The position numbers were made by a program, and so were the translations under genes. From a virus, in IMG/VR virus record IMGVR_UViG_3300029999_000002, positions 1 through 64,000 of that record: DNA of 64,000 nt; one strand, given 5' to 3'. The notes beneath the pieces were generated by a model that was not told the DNA's origin, ran no database searches, and worked only from the letters and a program-made list of their open reading frames with translations. Below are positions 7,871-15,053 of this stretch, piece after piece; positions within the stretch are counted from its first letter, which is position 1, and the number at the start of each line of letters is the position of its first letter.

Positions 7871-8077
7871 ATGCCCAAGCTTCGCGGCACCCTGGCACGA
7901 AATCTCCGAAGACTCAGGGCAGAACGTAAACTCTCGCAGGATGACTTGGCTGACCTTGCCTGTCTTCATCGCACGTACATAGGCTCAATCGAACGCGGAG
8001 AGCGCAACATTTCTATAGACAACATTGAGAAACTGGCTGTGGCATTTGGTATACCAGCCAGCATTCTTCTGGAGTAA
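7871..8077 (+). CDS. XRE-family helix-turn-helix regulator
   Basis: A 68-residue Cro/CI-type DNA-binding protein: RNLRRLRAERKLSQDDLADLA, then the recognition helix around HRTYIGSIERGERN, and a hydrophobic end (AVAFGIPASILLE). A GTG seven codons upstream (7850) is also possible; neither start has a clear ribosome binding site. It lies on the opposite strand inside the leader of the transcript that starts near 8092 and reads the cca gene, so the two transcripts oppose each other. It is a candidate repressor of the early promoters. Confidence 0.8.
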   Translation: MPKLRGTLARNLRRLRAERKLSQDDLADLACLHRTYIGSIERGERNISIDNIEKLAVAFGIPASILLE

Positions 8078-8098
8078 TAATTCTGCCCTTCTTCAAAT

Positions 8099-8146
8099 AT
8101 AGTAACTAGGCACCCACCTGATGTCAAGGTTTATTTTCCTGTATAG
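8099..8146 (-). promoter_or_regulatory. ATRCAG-type early promoter overlapping a gene end
   Basis: Minus strand: CTATACAG (8139-8146), 11 bases, TTGACA (8122-8127), 17 bases, TACTAT (8099-8104). The last codons of the upstream gene (ending in QENKP and TGA) form the box and the -35; the stop codon TGA lies inside TTGACA. The transcript would cross the helix-turn-helix gene antisense before reaching cca at 7783. Confidence 0.75.
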
Positions 8147-8378
8147 CAGTTTTGTAAATAGGATGGAAACCATCTTCTAGATCCGGGTACACACGGATCT
8201 CGACGCCGGCCAGCACATCAGTGAGCAGCGCTATGCGTGTAGGTGTGATCCTCTTGAGTTCGGCCCAGGTCTTCTCATTGCACCTGTAATAGAGGGGATA
8301 GTGTGCGCGCTGAGTTAGAGCCATCACTATCTTCTCAACATGCGCCAGCGCCTCAAACGTTATCTCAGGGTCAATCAT
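8124..8378 (-). CDS. hypothetical protein downstream of RNase H
   Basis: An 84-residue, mixed alpha/beta protein without a recognised domain. It overlaps the RNase H gene by eight bases and so is co-transcribed with it. Its 3' end doubles as promoter sequence for the next leftward unit, which constrains its last residues. Confidence 0.65.
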   Translation of the reverse strand: MIDPEITFEALAHVEKIVMALTQRAHYPLYYRCNEKTWAELKRITPTRIALLTDVLAGVEIRVYPDLEDGFHPIYKTAIQENKP

Positions 8379-8832
8379 CTCGCCGCTTCCCTTTTAGGGA
8401 ACACACAATCCCATGTCGGTCCATCACACGATTGCACAGTGCGTCTGCCTTTGTGTTGTGTTCACGACGGAACCAAGTAAGTGTCGTAGGACAGACACTG
8501 CACAGCTTGTTGAATGCAGTATTAGCGGATAAGTAATAAGGGCGAAGGTCTACATCCCTCACCTGCCACCTCTGATTGATCTGCTCAACAATCAATTGGG
8601 AATCACTAAATATATTTATTTCATGTACCTTTTCTATGTCTTGCAGATGACATAGAGATATACATGCAGCTTCCAAAGCTCTATACTCAGCTTGGTTGTT
8701 TGTGCAGTGGGGCAGGAACCCAGAATGCTCATGAACACTGTCGTTTTCGTTTGTTAGCAACACAAATGCCCATGCGCCCGGACCCGGATTATCTCTGCAT
8801 CCACCATCTGTCTGTACAACTATTTTTTTCAC
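8371..8832 (-). CDS. rnhA: ribonuclease HI
   Basis: About 153 residues. QTDGGCRDNPGPGAWAFVL carries the first catalytic Asp; NNQAEYRALEAA carries the Glu; FSDSQL the second Asp; and HNTKADALCN the C-terminal Asp region. It removes RNA from RNA-DNA hybrids, such as primers made during phage replication. GTG 8832 is chosen because the domain begins directly after it; a TTG at 8889 would add 19 residues but lacks a ribosome binding site and overlaps the divergent promoter. Confidence 0.88.
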   Translation of the reverse strand: MKKIVVQTDGGCRDNPGPGAWAFVLLTNENDSVHEHSGFLPHCTNNQAEYRALEAACISLCHLQDIEKVHEINIFSDSQLIVEQINQRWQVRDVDLRPYYLSANTAFNKLCSVCPTTLTWFRREHNTKADALCNRVMDRHGIVCSLKGKRRDD

Positions 8833-8872
8833 TAGGTCATCTACCTTTGTACTGTCATTGTGATTTCCACGC

Positions 8873-8900
8873 TTGACAAACTGAAACAATATGCTATTCT
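8873..8900 (+). promoter_or_regulatory. rightward promoter for the 8979 regulator
   Basis: TTGACA (8873-8878), 16 bases, TATTCT (8895-8900) on the plus strand, followed by a leader of about 70 bases before the regulator's ATG. It lacks the ATRCAG box, so it probably belongs to a different control class. It overlaps the start region of the divergent RNase H gene, so one bound protein could control both. Confidence 0.6.
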
Positions 8901-8978
8901 GTTGACGGAGAATAAAGGAGAAAGCCGATAGAGTAACACCCTAAGACATAACGCACACCCGAAAGAGAGGTACCAAAG

Positions 8979-9374
8979 ATGTCCCCCGCAAATGAAAAGC
9001 CGCTCAAAAGTGCAAGCCTAGGACTTGTGCTTCAACAAAAAGTCAAGGAGATGGGGTCCAACCCGCGAAGGCTATCTGCTGAAATAGACTATGCTTATGA
9101 CCATGTACGAAAGGTCTACAACGGCAGTGAGTTTCCTGGAAATACACTTCTCAAGAAACTCTGCACATACCTCAAGCTGGACTATGAGGAGATGCTTTCA
9201 CTAGTGGAGGCAGACAGGGCTTTCGACAAAGGCTGGCTTGATCTGGTTCTTGAAGAAGATCCTGCTGTCACCGATCTGAAGCGCTTCTGGCCTCACCTCA
9301 CCACAAATGACCGCGCTGAAATTCTTGACTTAGTAAAGACCAAAGCCGCCAGAGCTACAAGCGGTAAACGCTAG
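8979..9374 (+). CDS. helix-turn-helix repressor-like protein
   Basis: A 131-residue protein. Residues 15-70 (LVLQQKVKEMGSNPRRLSAE, then the recognition-like DHVRKVYNGSEFPG and LLKKLCTYLKLD) resemble an XRE/CI-type DNA-binding domain; the C-terminal half is acidic and could dimerise. GAGAGG precedes the ATG. It has its own promoter and converges on the dUTPase gene with a four-base overlap. It is a plausible lysogeny or early-gene repressor. Confidence 0.7.
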   Translation: MSPANEKPLKSASLGLVLQQKVKEMGSNPRRLSAEIDYAYDHVRKVYNGSEFPGNTLLKKLCTYLKLDYEEMLSLVEADRAFDKGWLDLVLEEDPAVTDLKRFWPHLTTNDRAEILDLVKTKAARATSGKR

Positions 9375-9808
9375 GTCCCTGTGCTACCAAATCCACCAGT
9401 GCCCCGTGCACTGTCTTCCAGGGCCATAACTTCCTCAATGCTCTCACCCGTGAACACTTCGGTTGGGAGCATTTGTGCGATACGGTCTCCTGCCTTGATC
9501 GTGAATGCTATAGCATGGCTCGTCATGATGACCTTGAGCTCACCTGTGTATCCAGCATCGATGACGCCGGCCGATACGGTGACGCCCTTAGCTGCTATTG
9601 AAGATCGATCCTTCAGCAGCAACCCAAACGTTCGTGCATCTTGATGTGACAGATGGAATGAGGCAGACACACCTGTTCTTACAAACGCGCGAACGCCTGG
9701 TTGAAGGAACACATCCTCCAAAGCGTACAGATCAAATCCAAGATCCTTTCCAGGGTGTGCAACTGTGGGCAGAATTGCCCCATCTTCAAGCCGTTTTACT
9801 TTTAGCAT
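9371..9808 (-). CDS. dut: deoxyuridine triphosphatase (dUTPase)
   Basis: A 145-residue enzyme with all five trimeric dUTPase motifs in order: DLGFDLYA, DRSSIAAKG, GVIDAGYTGE, KAGDRIAQM and the P-loop-like RGTGGFGSTG at the C-terminus. It hydrolyses dUTP to dUMP, keeping uracil out of phage DNA and feeding dTTP synthesis. It is the last gene of the polymerase-sigma-dut operon and overlaps the sigma gene by seven bases. Confidence 0.95.
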   Translation of the reverse strand: MLKVKRLEDGAILPTVAHPGKDLGFDLYALEDVFLQPGVRAFVRTGVSASFHLSHQDARTFGLLLKDRSSIAAKGVTVSAGVIDAGYTGELKVIMTSHAIAFTIKAGDRIAQMLPTEVFTGESIEEVMALEDSARGTGGFGSTGT

Positions 9809-10392
9809 CTTTGTAGCTTCCTCACTTTGGTTCTCATGTACCTAACTCGTTCCTTCACCGCTGTCTCAGTGAGGCCCATTGTGCTACCGATCTGCTCATA
9901 GTCCAGTCCCTGCCGAATGTAGTTGCAAATCAGCAGGTCGTGCCCCTGAATGAAATCAGGAAGCTTTCGCATGTACTGAACAGGTTCATCCCGGTAGAGT
10001 GCAGGATTGTCGTCAATGAAGCCATCCTCTCCCTCGATCTGCAACGGAACCCGCTTTGACACTTCCTTTGTTGAACTACTTTGTGCATCAGCCCCATGTG
10101 TATAGCAAATACGATTTAACCAAGAGTAGAAAATACTACAATCCCCCTTGAATGACGGTAGCTTGCTCCACACGATTAGCACAATGTCTTGCGCAAAGTC
10201 TTCCGCTCCCTCTGCCAGGTCATCCATGTCAAACAACACCGAGGTCATCTTTCCTCTTGCGAACTCGGTGACAGCCTTAAACAGAACTCCTTCAGACCCC
10301 TCTTCCTTTGCGAGGTAGCTTGCAAATGCTTTGTCAATCTTTGCCCGATTTCTTTTATAACCAATCTCGCGCAACCTACTCACTTCTGCCAC
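9802..10392 (-). CDS. ECF-type sigma factor
   Basis: A 196-residue protein with the two-domain plan of extracytoplasmic-function sigma factors. Region 2 lies around AEDFAQDIVLIVWSKLPSF and the following YSWLNRICY; region 4 is the C-terminal helix-turn-helix (LDYEQIGSTMGLTETAVKER). It should direct host RNA polymerase to phage promoters. It is translated from the polymerase operon (13-base overlap). The duplicated CACACTT-N15-GGTCTA promoters at 13838 and 14441 are its best candidate targets. Confidence 0.85.
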   Translation of the reverse strand: MAEVSRLREIGYKRNRAKIDKAFASYLAKEEGSEGVLFKAVTEFARGKMTSVLFDMDDLAEGAEDFAQDIVLIVWSKLPSFKGDCSIFYSWLNRICYTHGADAQSSSTKEVSKRVPLQIEGEDGFIDDNPALYRDEPVQYMRKLPDFIQGHDLLICNYIRQGLDYEQIGSTMGLTETAVKERVRYMRTKVRKLQRC

Positions 10393-12866
10393 CTTTTCGA
10401 GATCATCCCATCTGACTCCATCGGAACCACCTTCACGAACTCGGCGCCTGCGCGAATGATTGCATCTTCAACTGCGTCTGATACAGCCTGACTGTGTTGC
10501 TCCGGAGACTCAACAACAAACTCGTCATAGACATAGTTGAGCAGGAGAGCCAGGTAATCCGGTTCCAACACATGCCACAGATAAGGCTTTCCGTTAGGAT
10601 CAAACCCGCAGCCCATTGCGAGCATCATGAGTCGCGCACCTGTGCCCTGAATCGGCATATTTCCCGCTTCACGTTTCACAGCTGCAATCAAGTTCTGCAT
10701 CATCTGTGTGATCTTGTTCTGATCACACTTGTCACCATACTTTTCATACGCAGACTTCTTCGCTTGCTCATAGGAGACCTTCCGCATGATGCGCCTGCCA
10801 CCAGCTAGGTCTCGCGCCTCGCCCTTCTCATAGCCGTCGCTGCGAAGCTTCTCAAGGGTCTTCTGCGTGATCGCAAACTTTGTCTTCCAGGCATTGAGCA
10901 TGACCTCAACAACGTCCTTCGACTTCCCTAGCTCGTTGGCAAAGGAGAAGGCACTCTTGTCATAAACGACGCCAAAATTGAATGCCTTGTAGTCATTGCG
11001 GACCTCTTTGTGTTTGGGGCATTCACACTTCAACTGACCCTGATAGTAATAGGCACACTGAGGGTACGTCTTGACCTTGCCATGCACCGAGAGAACTGTC
11101 TCTGCATGGAGTGCGGACTTCTGCCACAGTTCAGGACTGATCATCTCGGCCGACATTGAGTGCAGATCCTTCTTGCCGAGGAAGGCAGAGATCCAAGCGG
11201 GTTCCTTTGAATACTCTGTGAGGATGCGAAGCTCTTGGCCGGCGCAATCCTTGCACACCATGTCATGGCCCTCGCGCGACACAAACGCTTCGCGATAGCG
11301 CCCCTCTTGCGGAAGGTTGAGCATGTTTGGGTTGGTGCAGGATGGTCTGCCTGTATCTGCTCCCGACTGCTGGAACCGAGCGTGGATTCGCCCGGTATGT
11401 GGGTCAACGAATCCCTTCTTTCCCGTTCGCTCATCAACCTGGTCCAGCGTAAGAATCCACCTGTACCCATATGTGGACAGAGCCTTTTCCAAACTGCGCT
11501 TCTTGCGTATGGCCTTGATGACAGGCAAGTCCGCGTGCTTCTCCATCGCCTTGTCGTTGGACTCTTTCATGTTGACCTTGTTGAGTCCAAAGTCTCCAGC
11601 CCAGAGTGCATTAAGAAGCTGCTGGGGAGCGTTGTAGTTGATGGCAGCCTGCCCCTGCATCTTGCTGAAGTCACTCTTGGCTTTAGCATTTCCCTTTGCT
11701 CGCTCCGCTGTGTATTCCTCTTTGGCAACAGCCTTGGCTGCCTTCCGCGCTGCCTCATGTGCAGACCGTAGCTCTTTGAGTTCAGCAGTGCGAACAGGGT
11801 CCTTGCGACAAAGGCGCAGTTGGGCGCTGAGATCAATCTCCTCGGGAGACTTCTCGTCATAGGACTTCCACACTGTCTCTAGACGATCAATGGCAGCCTG
11901 GTCCCACATTTGCTTCTGCCCCACAACTGGCAGGAAGTGTTTGTCCATCTCGTCAATGGCGGCTAGCAGGTCTCGTTCGTTGTCCTCATTGATCTTCTTC
12001 CACTGCTCGGGATCAGCCAGCATCCCGTTCAGGTGCATGTCACCGAACGCGGGAATCGCATCCATGGTGATCCGAACAGACCTGTCAAGCTTCGCCTCTG
12101 CCACCTTCTTCAGTTGCGTGCTGTAGATTCCAAAGGGCAGACGAATGTCCAGCGCCATGTAGATGATTTGTTCATCAGTCAGAGGGGACGATAGATCGAA
12201 TGTGGTCTGCGACTCTTTGCTAATCTGCAACTTCTGGTAACGGCGAACGAGGTCAGCGAGTCCCCAGAAGTCTTTCTGGTGGACAGGAATCAGGCCGGCC
12301 GTGAGATCTCGTTCTGCCCTGAGTGTGCACCAGAAGTTCCAGGCGCGAATGCCCAGGCACCACTTCGAGACCGTGTACTCGAACTCAAGGAAGTGGCCAA
12401 TCTTCAGATGGCTATTCGATTCCAACGTGGGACGGATCACCTTGATAACAGGTTCGAGAATTGACCTGTCCTCTGCGGACATGGTATTATTTTCCCTGTA
12501 TAGCCCTTGTCCCCTGATTAGCCGTTCTGGGGTTTCGGCAAATGCAAGGAGATCAATCAGGTACTGCTCATTGCGGTCCCCTATCTGCAGAGTCCGAGCT
12601 CGTCTGTTGTAGAAGGTGTCTACGCAGTTGGTTTCATAATCGAAGACGTACTTGTCAACTCGCGCATAGTATGCAGCCAGCTTGTCAAGTCCTGCCCCAT
12701 CAACCACCATGATGGGATTGAGCGAAGGAACCAGAGTGTACGGGTTCAGTTTGGGAATGTCTGGATACTTGTTCTCTTCCTCTTCGGAGGCATCAAGATC
12801 AAATCCAGGATAGGAAGCAAACCGTTTCAGGTCGAGATCAAATTCGTAAACATCGAGTTTCTGCAT
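10380..12866 (-). CDS. polA: family A DNA polymerase with 3'-5' exonuclease domain
   Basis: An 828-residue replicative polymerase. An N-terminal DEDD exonuclease domain carries VFDYETN. The polymerase core has GRIHARFQQSGADTGRPSC, motif A as KDCAGQELRILTEY, motif B as KAFNFGVVYD and motif C as VYDEFVVE. Between A and B is a Cys/His-rich insertion (QCAYYYQGQLKCECPKH) that could bind zinc. The promoter at 12875-12920 places the transcript start at or within two bases of the ATG, so the mRNA should be leaderless. Confidence 0.95.
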   Translation of the reverse strand: MQKLDVYEFDLDLKRFASYPGFDLDASEEEENKYPDIPKLNPYTLVPSLNPIMVVDGAGLDKLAAYYARVDKYVFDYETNCVDTFYNRRARTLQIGDRNEQYLIDLLAFAETPERLIRGQGLYRENNTMSAEDRSILEPVIKVIRPTLESNSHLKIGHFLEFEYTVSKWCLGIRAWNFWCTLRAERDLTAGLIPVHQKDFWGLADLVRRYQKLQISKESQTTFDLSSPLTDEQIIYMALDIRLPFGIYSTQLKKVAEAKLDRSVRITMDAIPAFGDMHLNGMLADPEQWKKINEDNERDLLAAIDEMDKHFLPVVGQKQMWDQAAIDRLETVWKSYDEKSPEEIDLSAQLRLCRKDPVRTAELKELRSAHEAARKAAKAVAKEEYTAERAKGNAKAKSDFSKMQGQAAINYNAPQQLLNALWAGDFGLNKVNMKESNDKAMEKHADLPVIKAIRKKRSLEKALSTYGYRWILTLDQVDERTGKKGFVDPHTGRIHARFQQSGADTGRPSCTNPNMLNLPQEGRYREAFVSREGHDMVCKDCAGQELRILTEYSKEPAWISAFLGKKDLHSMSAEMISPELWQKSALHAETVLSVHGKVKTYPQCAYYYQGQLKCECPKHKEVRNDYKAFNFGVVYDKSAFSFANELGKSKDVVEVMLNAWKTKFAITQKTLEKLRSDGYEKGEARDLAGGRRIMRKVSYEQAKKSAYEKYGDKCDQNKITQMMQNLIAAVKREAGNMPIQGTGARLMMLAMGCGFDPNGKPYLWHVLEPDYLALLLNYVYDEFVVESPEQHSQAVSDAVEDAIIRAGAEFVKVVPMESDGMISKRWQK

Positions 12867-12874
12867 GAGGTTCT

Positions 12875-12920
12875 AGTATGGAGCAAGTCCTCACGCATGT
12901 CAAGGTTTTTTATACTGCAT
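12875..12920 (-). promoter_or_regulatory. ATRCAG-type promoter giving a leaderless polymerase transcript
   Basis: Minus strand: GATGCAG (box 12915-12920), 11 bases, TTGACA (12898-12903), 17 bases, CATACT (12875-12880). Only eight bases separate the -10 from the ATG, so transcription should begin at about the start codon. It controls polA, the ECF sigma gene and dut. Confidence 0.75.
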
Positions 12921-12934
12921 CAAGGGAGTGTCAA

Positions 12935-13237
12935 ATGGCAGAAGATTTCAATAACGTAAAGGTATGGATGGAAGGCAAGCTGAGGGATCGTGGGCTGAGC
13001 ACCAGTCGACTGACACACCTAACTGGATACAAGATTTCCAGTGCTTCAGTCTTCCGATGGTACAACGACACATTCCGGCCGACTGAGAACAATATGCAAT
13101 TGATTTGCGATACGCTCAACCGGGTACCGCTGGTGACAAACAGTGCCACTCCTAAGTTTCAGGAAGTTCCCCTAGCCGAGGGAATGGCACAATTCAGTAA
13201 GCGCCCATGGAAGAACCGTACTAAACAAACACGCTGA
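12935..13237 (+). CDS. helix-turn-helix DNA-binding protein
   Basis: A 100-residue protein. LSTSRLTHLTG and SSASVFRWYNDTFRPTENN look like the two helices of an XRE-type domain, followed by LQICDTL-like dimerisation helices and a basic C-terminus. GGGAG lies six bases before the ATG. It is divergent from polA, with its start 15 bases beyond the ATRCAG box, so it is well placed to control that promoter. Confidence 0.7.
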   Translation: MAEDFNNVKVWMEGKLRDRGLSTSRLTHLTGYKISSASVFRWYNDTFRPTENNMQLICDTLNRVPLVTNSATPKFQEVPLAEGMAQFSKRPWKNRTKQTR

Positions 13238-13721
13238 CCGTGTATTTCTCTCCAAGTACCAACAACTGCAGCATATCGACCTGAGTGTCACCAAGTTTGA
13301 AACCCCGGTCGGCGACGGGAGGGTTACCCCAGACAGCCAGCTGGTGTGTTTCATACATTGAACAAAACTTTGACTTGAGTTGGTCTGCGAAGATTGCGTC
13401 AAGTGTCGGCGCCCCATCCAGGAGATAGGACAGATCCCCGTCAATAATCTTTAGACCACCAAACTCATCCTCCACTGTAAAGCCCAGGAAAATATGTTCA
13501 TCAAAATGTGCCCGGAGGCTCTCTTTTGCAGAGGCGCATAGGGTAGTGTGAGATACGGTTGCATCACAACTACAGGAACACCGGGAGCAAAAGTGCAGAC
13601 AACAGATGCGGCATTGGTTGAGATCGTCCGGAAGAAACGAGTGGCATCCAGCACAGAAAGCAGATGCTAACGTTATTGTTCTTAGAGAGTTACCTATTTG
13701 CTCTGCAATTGATGGTTTAAT
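13221..13721 (-). CDS. Cys-rich putative zinc-binding protein, start uncertain
   Basis: The frame is open from 13811 to 13221 but has no ATG, GTG or TTG until 13475. The part upstream of that GTG encodes an ordered cysteine array: CAGC, nine or ten residues, CRICC, CSRC, CSC, typical of a zinc ribbon or RING-like fold, so translation probably starts further up. ATT at 13721 has GGGTG five bases before it. The C-terminal 85 residues (from EDEFGGLKIIDGD) look globular. It overlaps the convergent regulator by 17 bases. Confidence 0.5.
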   Translation of the reverse strand: MKPSIAEQIGNSLRTITLASAFCAGCHSFLPDDLNQCRICCLHFCSRCSCSCDATVSHTTLCASAKESLRAHFDEHIFLGFTVEDEFGGLKIIDGDLSYLLDGAPTLDAIFADQLKSKFCSMYETHQLAVWGNPPVADRGFKLGDTQVDMLQLLVLGEKYTVSVFV

Positions 13722-13809
13722 GGTTACACCCGAGGGAATGAATTGTGTGCAGCGAAAGTAACTAGATAGTACACTATTTAAATTCTCTGCATAGGGTTGC
13801 CCTGTGGAA

Positions 13810-13892
13810 AACTATTTTGCATCTATTTCACTACTACTTCACACTTGCCTCTTCAAAAAACGGTCTATGACTATAGAGGGATAAATAAGTTT
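13810..13892 (+). promoter_or_regulatory. duplicated promoter block, copy 1 (ECF-like)
   Basis: The block shares about 65 of 83 positions, with no gaps, with 14413-14495. Invariant parts are AACTATTTT, CTATTTC, TTCACACTT (13838-13846), an A-tract and CGGTCTATGACTATAGAGGG (13861-13880). CACACTT, 15 bases, GGTCTA has the form of an ECF sigma promoter. Transcription would begin around 13875-13880, exactly where the structured RNA starts. A sigma70 reading is poor. Confidence 0.7.
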
Positions 13893-14300
13893 GTTCCCTT
13901 CTTTGGCGACTTGAACACCAGTCGCGGATTCCTGAGACAGCCTCACAGATGCCGGAACTCTCCAGAGCGAGAAGGCGTGAGCAACCTGAAACCCAGATGA
14001 TCCCAATACCCTGACGTTTACGATCAGGTCCACCAGACAAAGGTGATGAGGCAGTTTGCCGGCTTTGTACCTGCATGACGGTACCGCATCGATGAGGCTC
14101 GCTTGGAGCTCCGCAACATTCGGTCATGCGTTAAGAGGGAGTGCATTCCTACAAAGGGGAATGGCTGCGTAATGACCGGGATAGCCAAGCTTAGATGGGA
14201 ATACCCATTCCGAAACCCCCTCCCTCTAATTGACAGCTAGGTCTTAACTAGGAAACAGTGTTGTTTACTTAATCTATAAACAATGATTGTAAACAACTTA
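13880..14300 (+). ncRNA. large structured RNA 1
   Basis: This stretch of about 420 bases has no supported gene but many perfect helices: GCGACT/AGTCGC (13906/13920), CCTGA/TCAGG (14010/14024), GTACC/GGTAC (14067/14080), CGGTCAT/ATGACCG (14121/14172), CATTCC/GGAATG (14144/14158) and ATGGG/CCCAT (14195/14204). TAGAGGG at 13874 can pair with CCCTCTA at 14222 and close the whole molecule; the latter can also pair with AGAGGGAG at 14134, crossing the 14121 helix as a pseudoknot. No known RNA family is recognised. Confidence 0.65.
14260..14297. repeat. inverted repeat with alternative pairing
   Basis: GTTGTTTAC (14260-14268) and GTAAACAAC (14289-14297) form a perfect nine-base inverted repeat. A second copy of the right arm core, TAAACAA at about 14277, can pair with TTGTTTA instead, giving a shorter hairpin. 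No T-tract follows, so it is not a classic terminator. It may end RNA 1, act as a switch, or bind a protein. AT-rich sequence with further short repeats follows. Confidence 0.55.
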
Positions 14301-14412
14301 GTAACATATTGTTAACTACGCGCGAGATAAAAATTTTGTAGATTTTCGCCAAGCGAGAGGCAGAAGAGGCAGAAAGTTTCTTGCATTGTCGGTGTTCCGC
14401 CCCGGCCCCGCG

Positions 14413-14495
14413 AACTATTTTCAAACTATTTCTTTCTAGATTCACACTTAGTTGTCAAAAAAACGGTCTATGACTATAGAGGGGTAATTAAGTTT
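14413..14495 (+). promoter_or_regulatory. duplicated promoter block, copy 2 (ECF-like)
   Basis: Aligns without gaps to 13810-13892 (offset 603). TTCACACTT lies at 14441-14449 and CGGTCTATGACTATAGAGGG at 14464-14483, with the same 15-base spacing between CACACTT and GGTCTA. It precedes structured RNA 2, and no terminator is visible before the late operon, so it is the best candidate late promoter. Confidence 0.7.
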
Positions 14496-14960
14496 TACCT
14501 TCCCGCGCATAGTATGCGCACCCAATAAATACAAATTTGACTTTGCGCGCTGCCATTGTGTTGGTCGGTTCACGACTCCAGGCGCGCGTTCCTATGTGAA
14601 GCCGAAATCCCCACTTCCGGGTGCAACCCTCGTTTCGTGGGTCAGTAGGGCTTTCCCGGTAGAAATCCGGCACATAGGTAAATTCCGAGAAACCCTTAGG
14701 GGATGAAGGTACAGAACGGCTTGATGGAGCTTTGAAGAGCCCTGCCGAGACAAGAAGCAACTCCCATGACACTACTCGACTGTACGAGTGGATCTCAGAG
14801 CCTTATGGTGTCTGACTAATGTGTCTTCTCGATTGACGAGACTCCCTCGGATGGGCTTCAACCCAAAGTGGAGCAAGCGGGGTTCATAGCCCTGCACCCG
14901 TTCACCTGCCATGTGTAGGAGGAATTGGACTGACGCTGCGCGCCGGTCTCAAACAGATGG
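14483..14960 (+). ncRNA. large structured RNA 2 / possible late-operon leader
   Basis: About 480 bases with dense helices: GCGCATA/TATGCGC (14505), GCGCGC/GCGCGC (14544/14582), CCTATGTG/CACATAGG (14591/14671) enclosing CCG/CGG, CCGGG/CCCGG (14617/14655) and ACCC/GGGT (14626/14639), then CTACTCG/CGAGTGG (14772/14785), TCTCG/CGAGA (about 14825/14835) and GCGGGG/CCCTGC (14877/14890). The nested order makes a branched fold likely. A 94-residue leftward frame across it has no family and is rejected. The 3' end is unclear; no terminator is seen before 15054. Confidence 0.65.
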
Positions 14961-15053
14961 GGCGTGGAAGTTTGATTACAAAGCATTGACTCCGCGCGAC
15001 ATGATTACTGCTCTGATGCGGATTATCCACGTAGCGCAAATCAGGAGGTTCCA

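Noticed and set aside
13861-13880. T7-like single-subunit RNA polymerase promoter (ACTATAG core, copy at 14464)
   Set aside because: The ACTATAG part matches, but the rest of the T7 consensus does not, conservation extends to about -65, and no such polymerase is in the window. An ECF-type reading fits better.
14560-14580. tRNA T-arm-like sequence in RNA 2
   Set aside because: GTCG/CGAC with GTTCA is short, and no acceptor or anticodon arm fits around it.
14488-14772. 94-residue leftward reading frame opposite RNA 2
   Set aside because: It spans nested perfect helices and has no start signal; helix-forming sequence explains the openness.
13880-14960. Assignment to GOLLD, ROOL or a packaging RNA family
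   Set aside because: Size and structure are suggestive, but I cannot match family-specific motifs without a covariance search.
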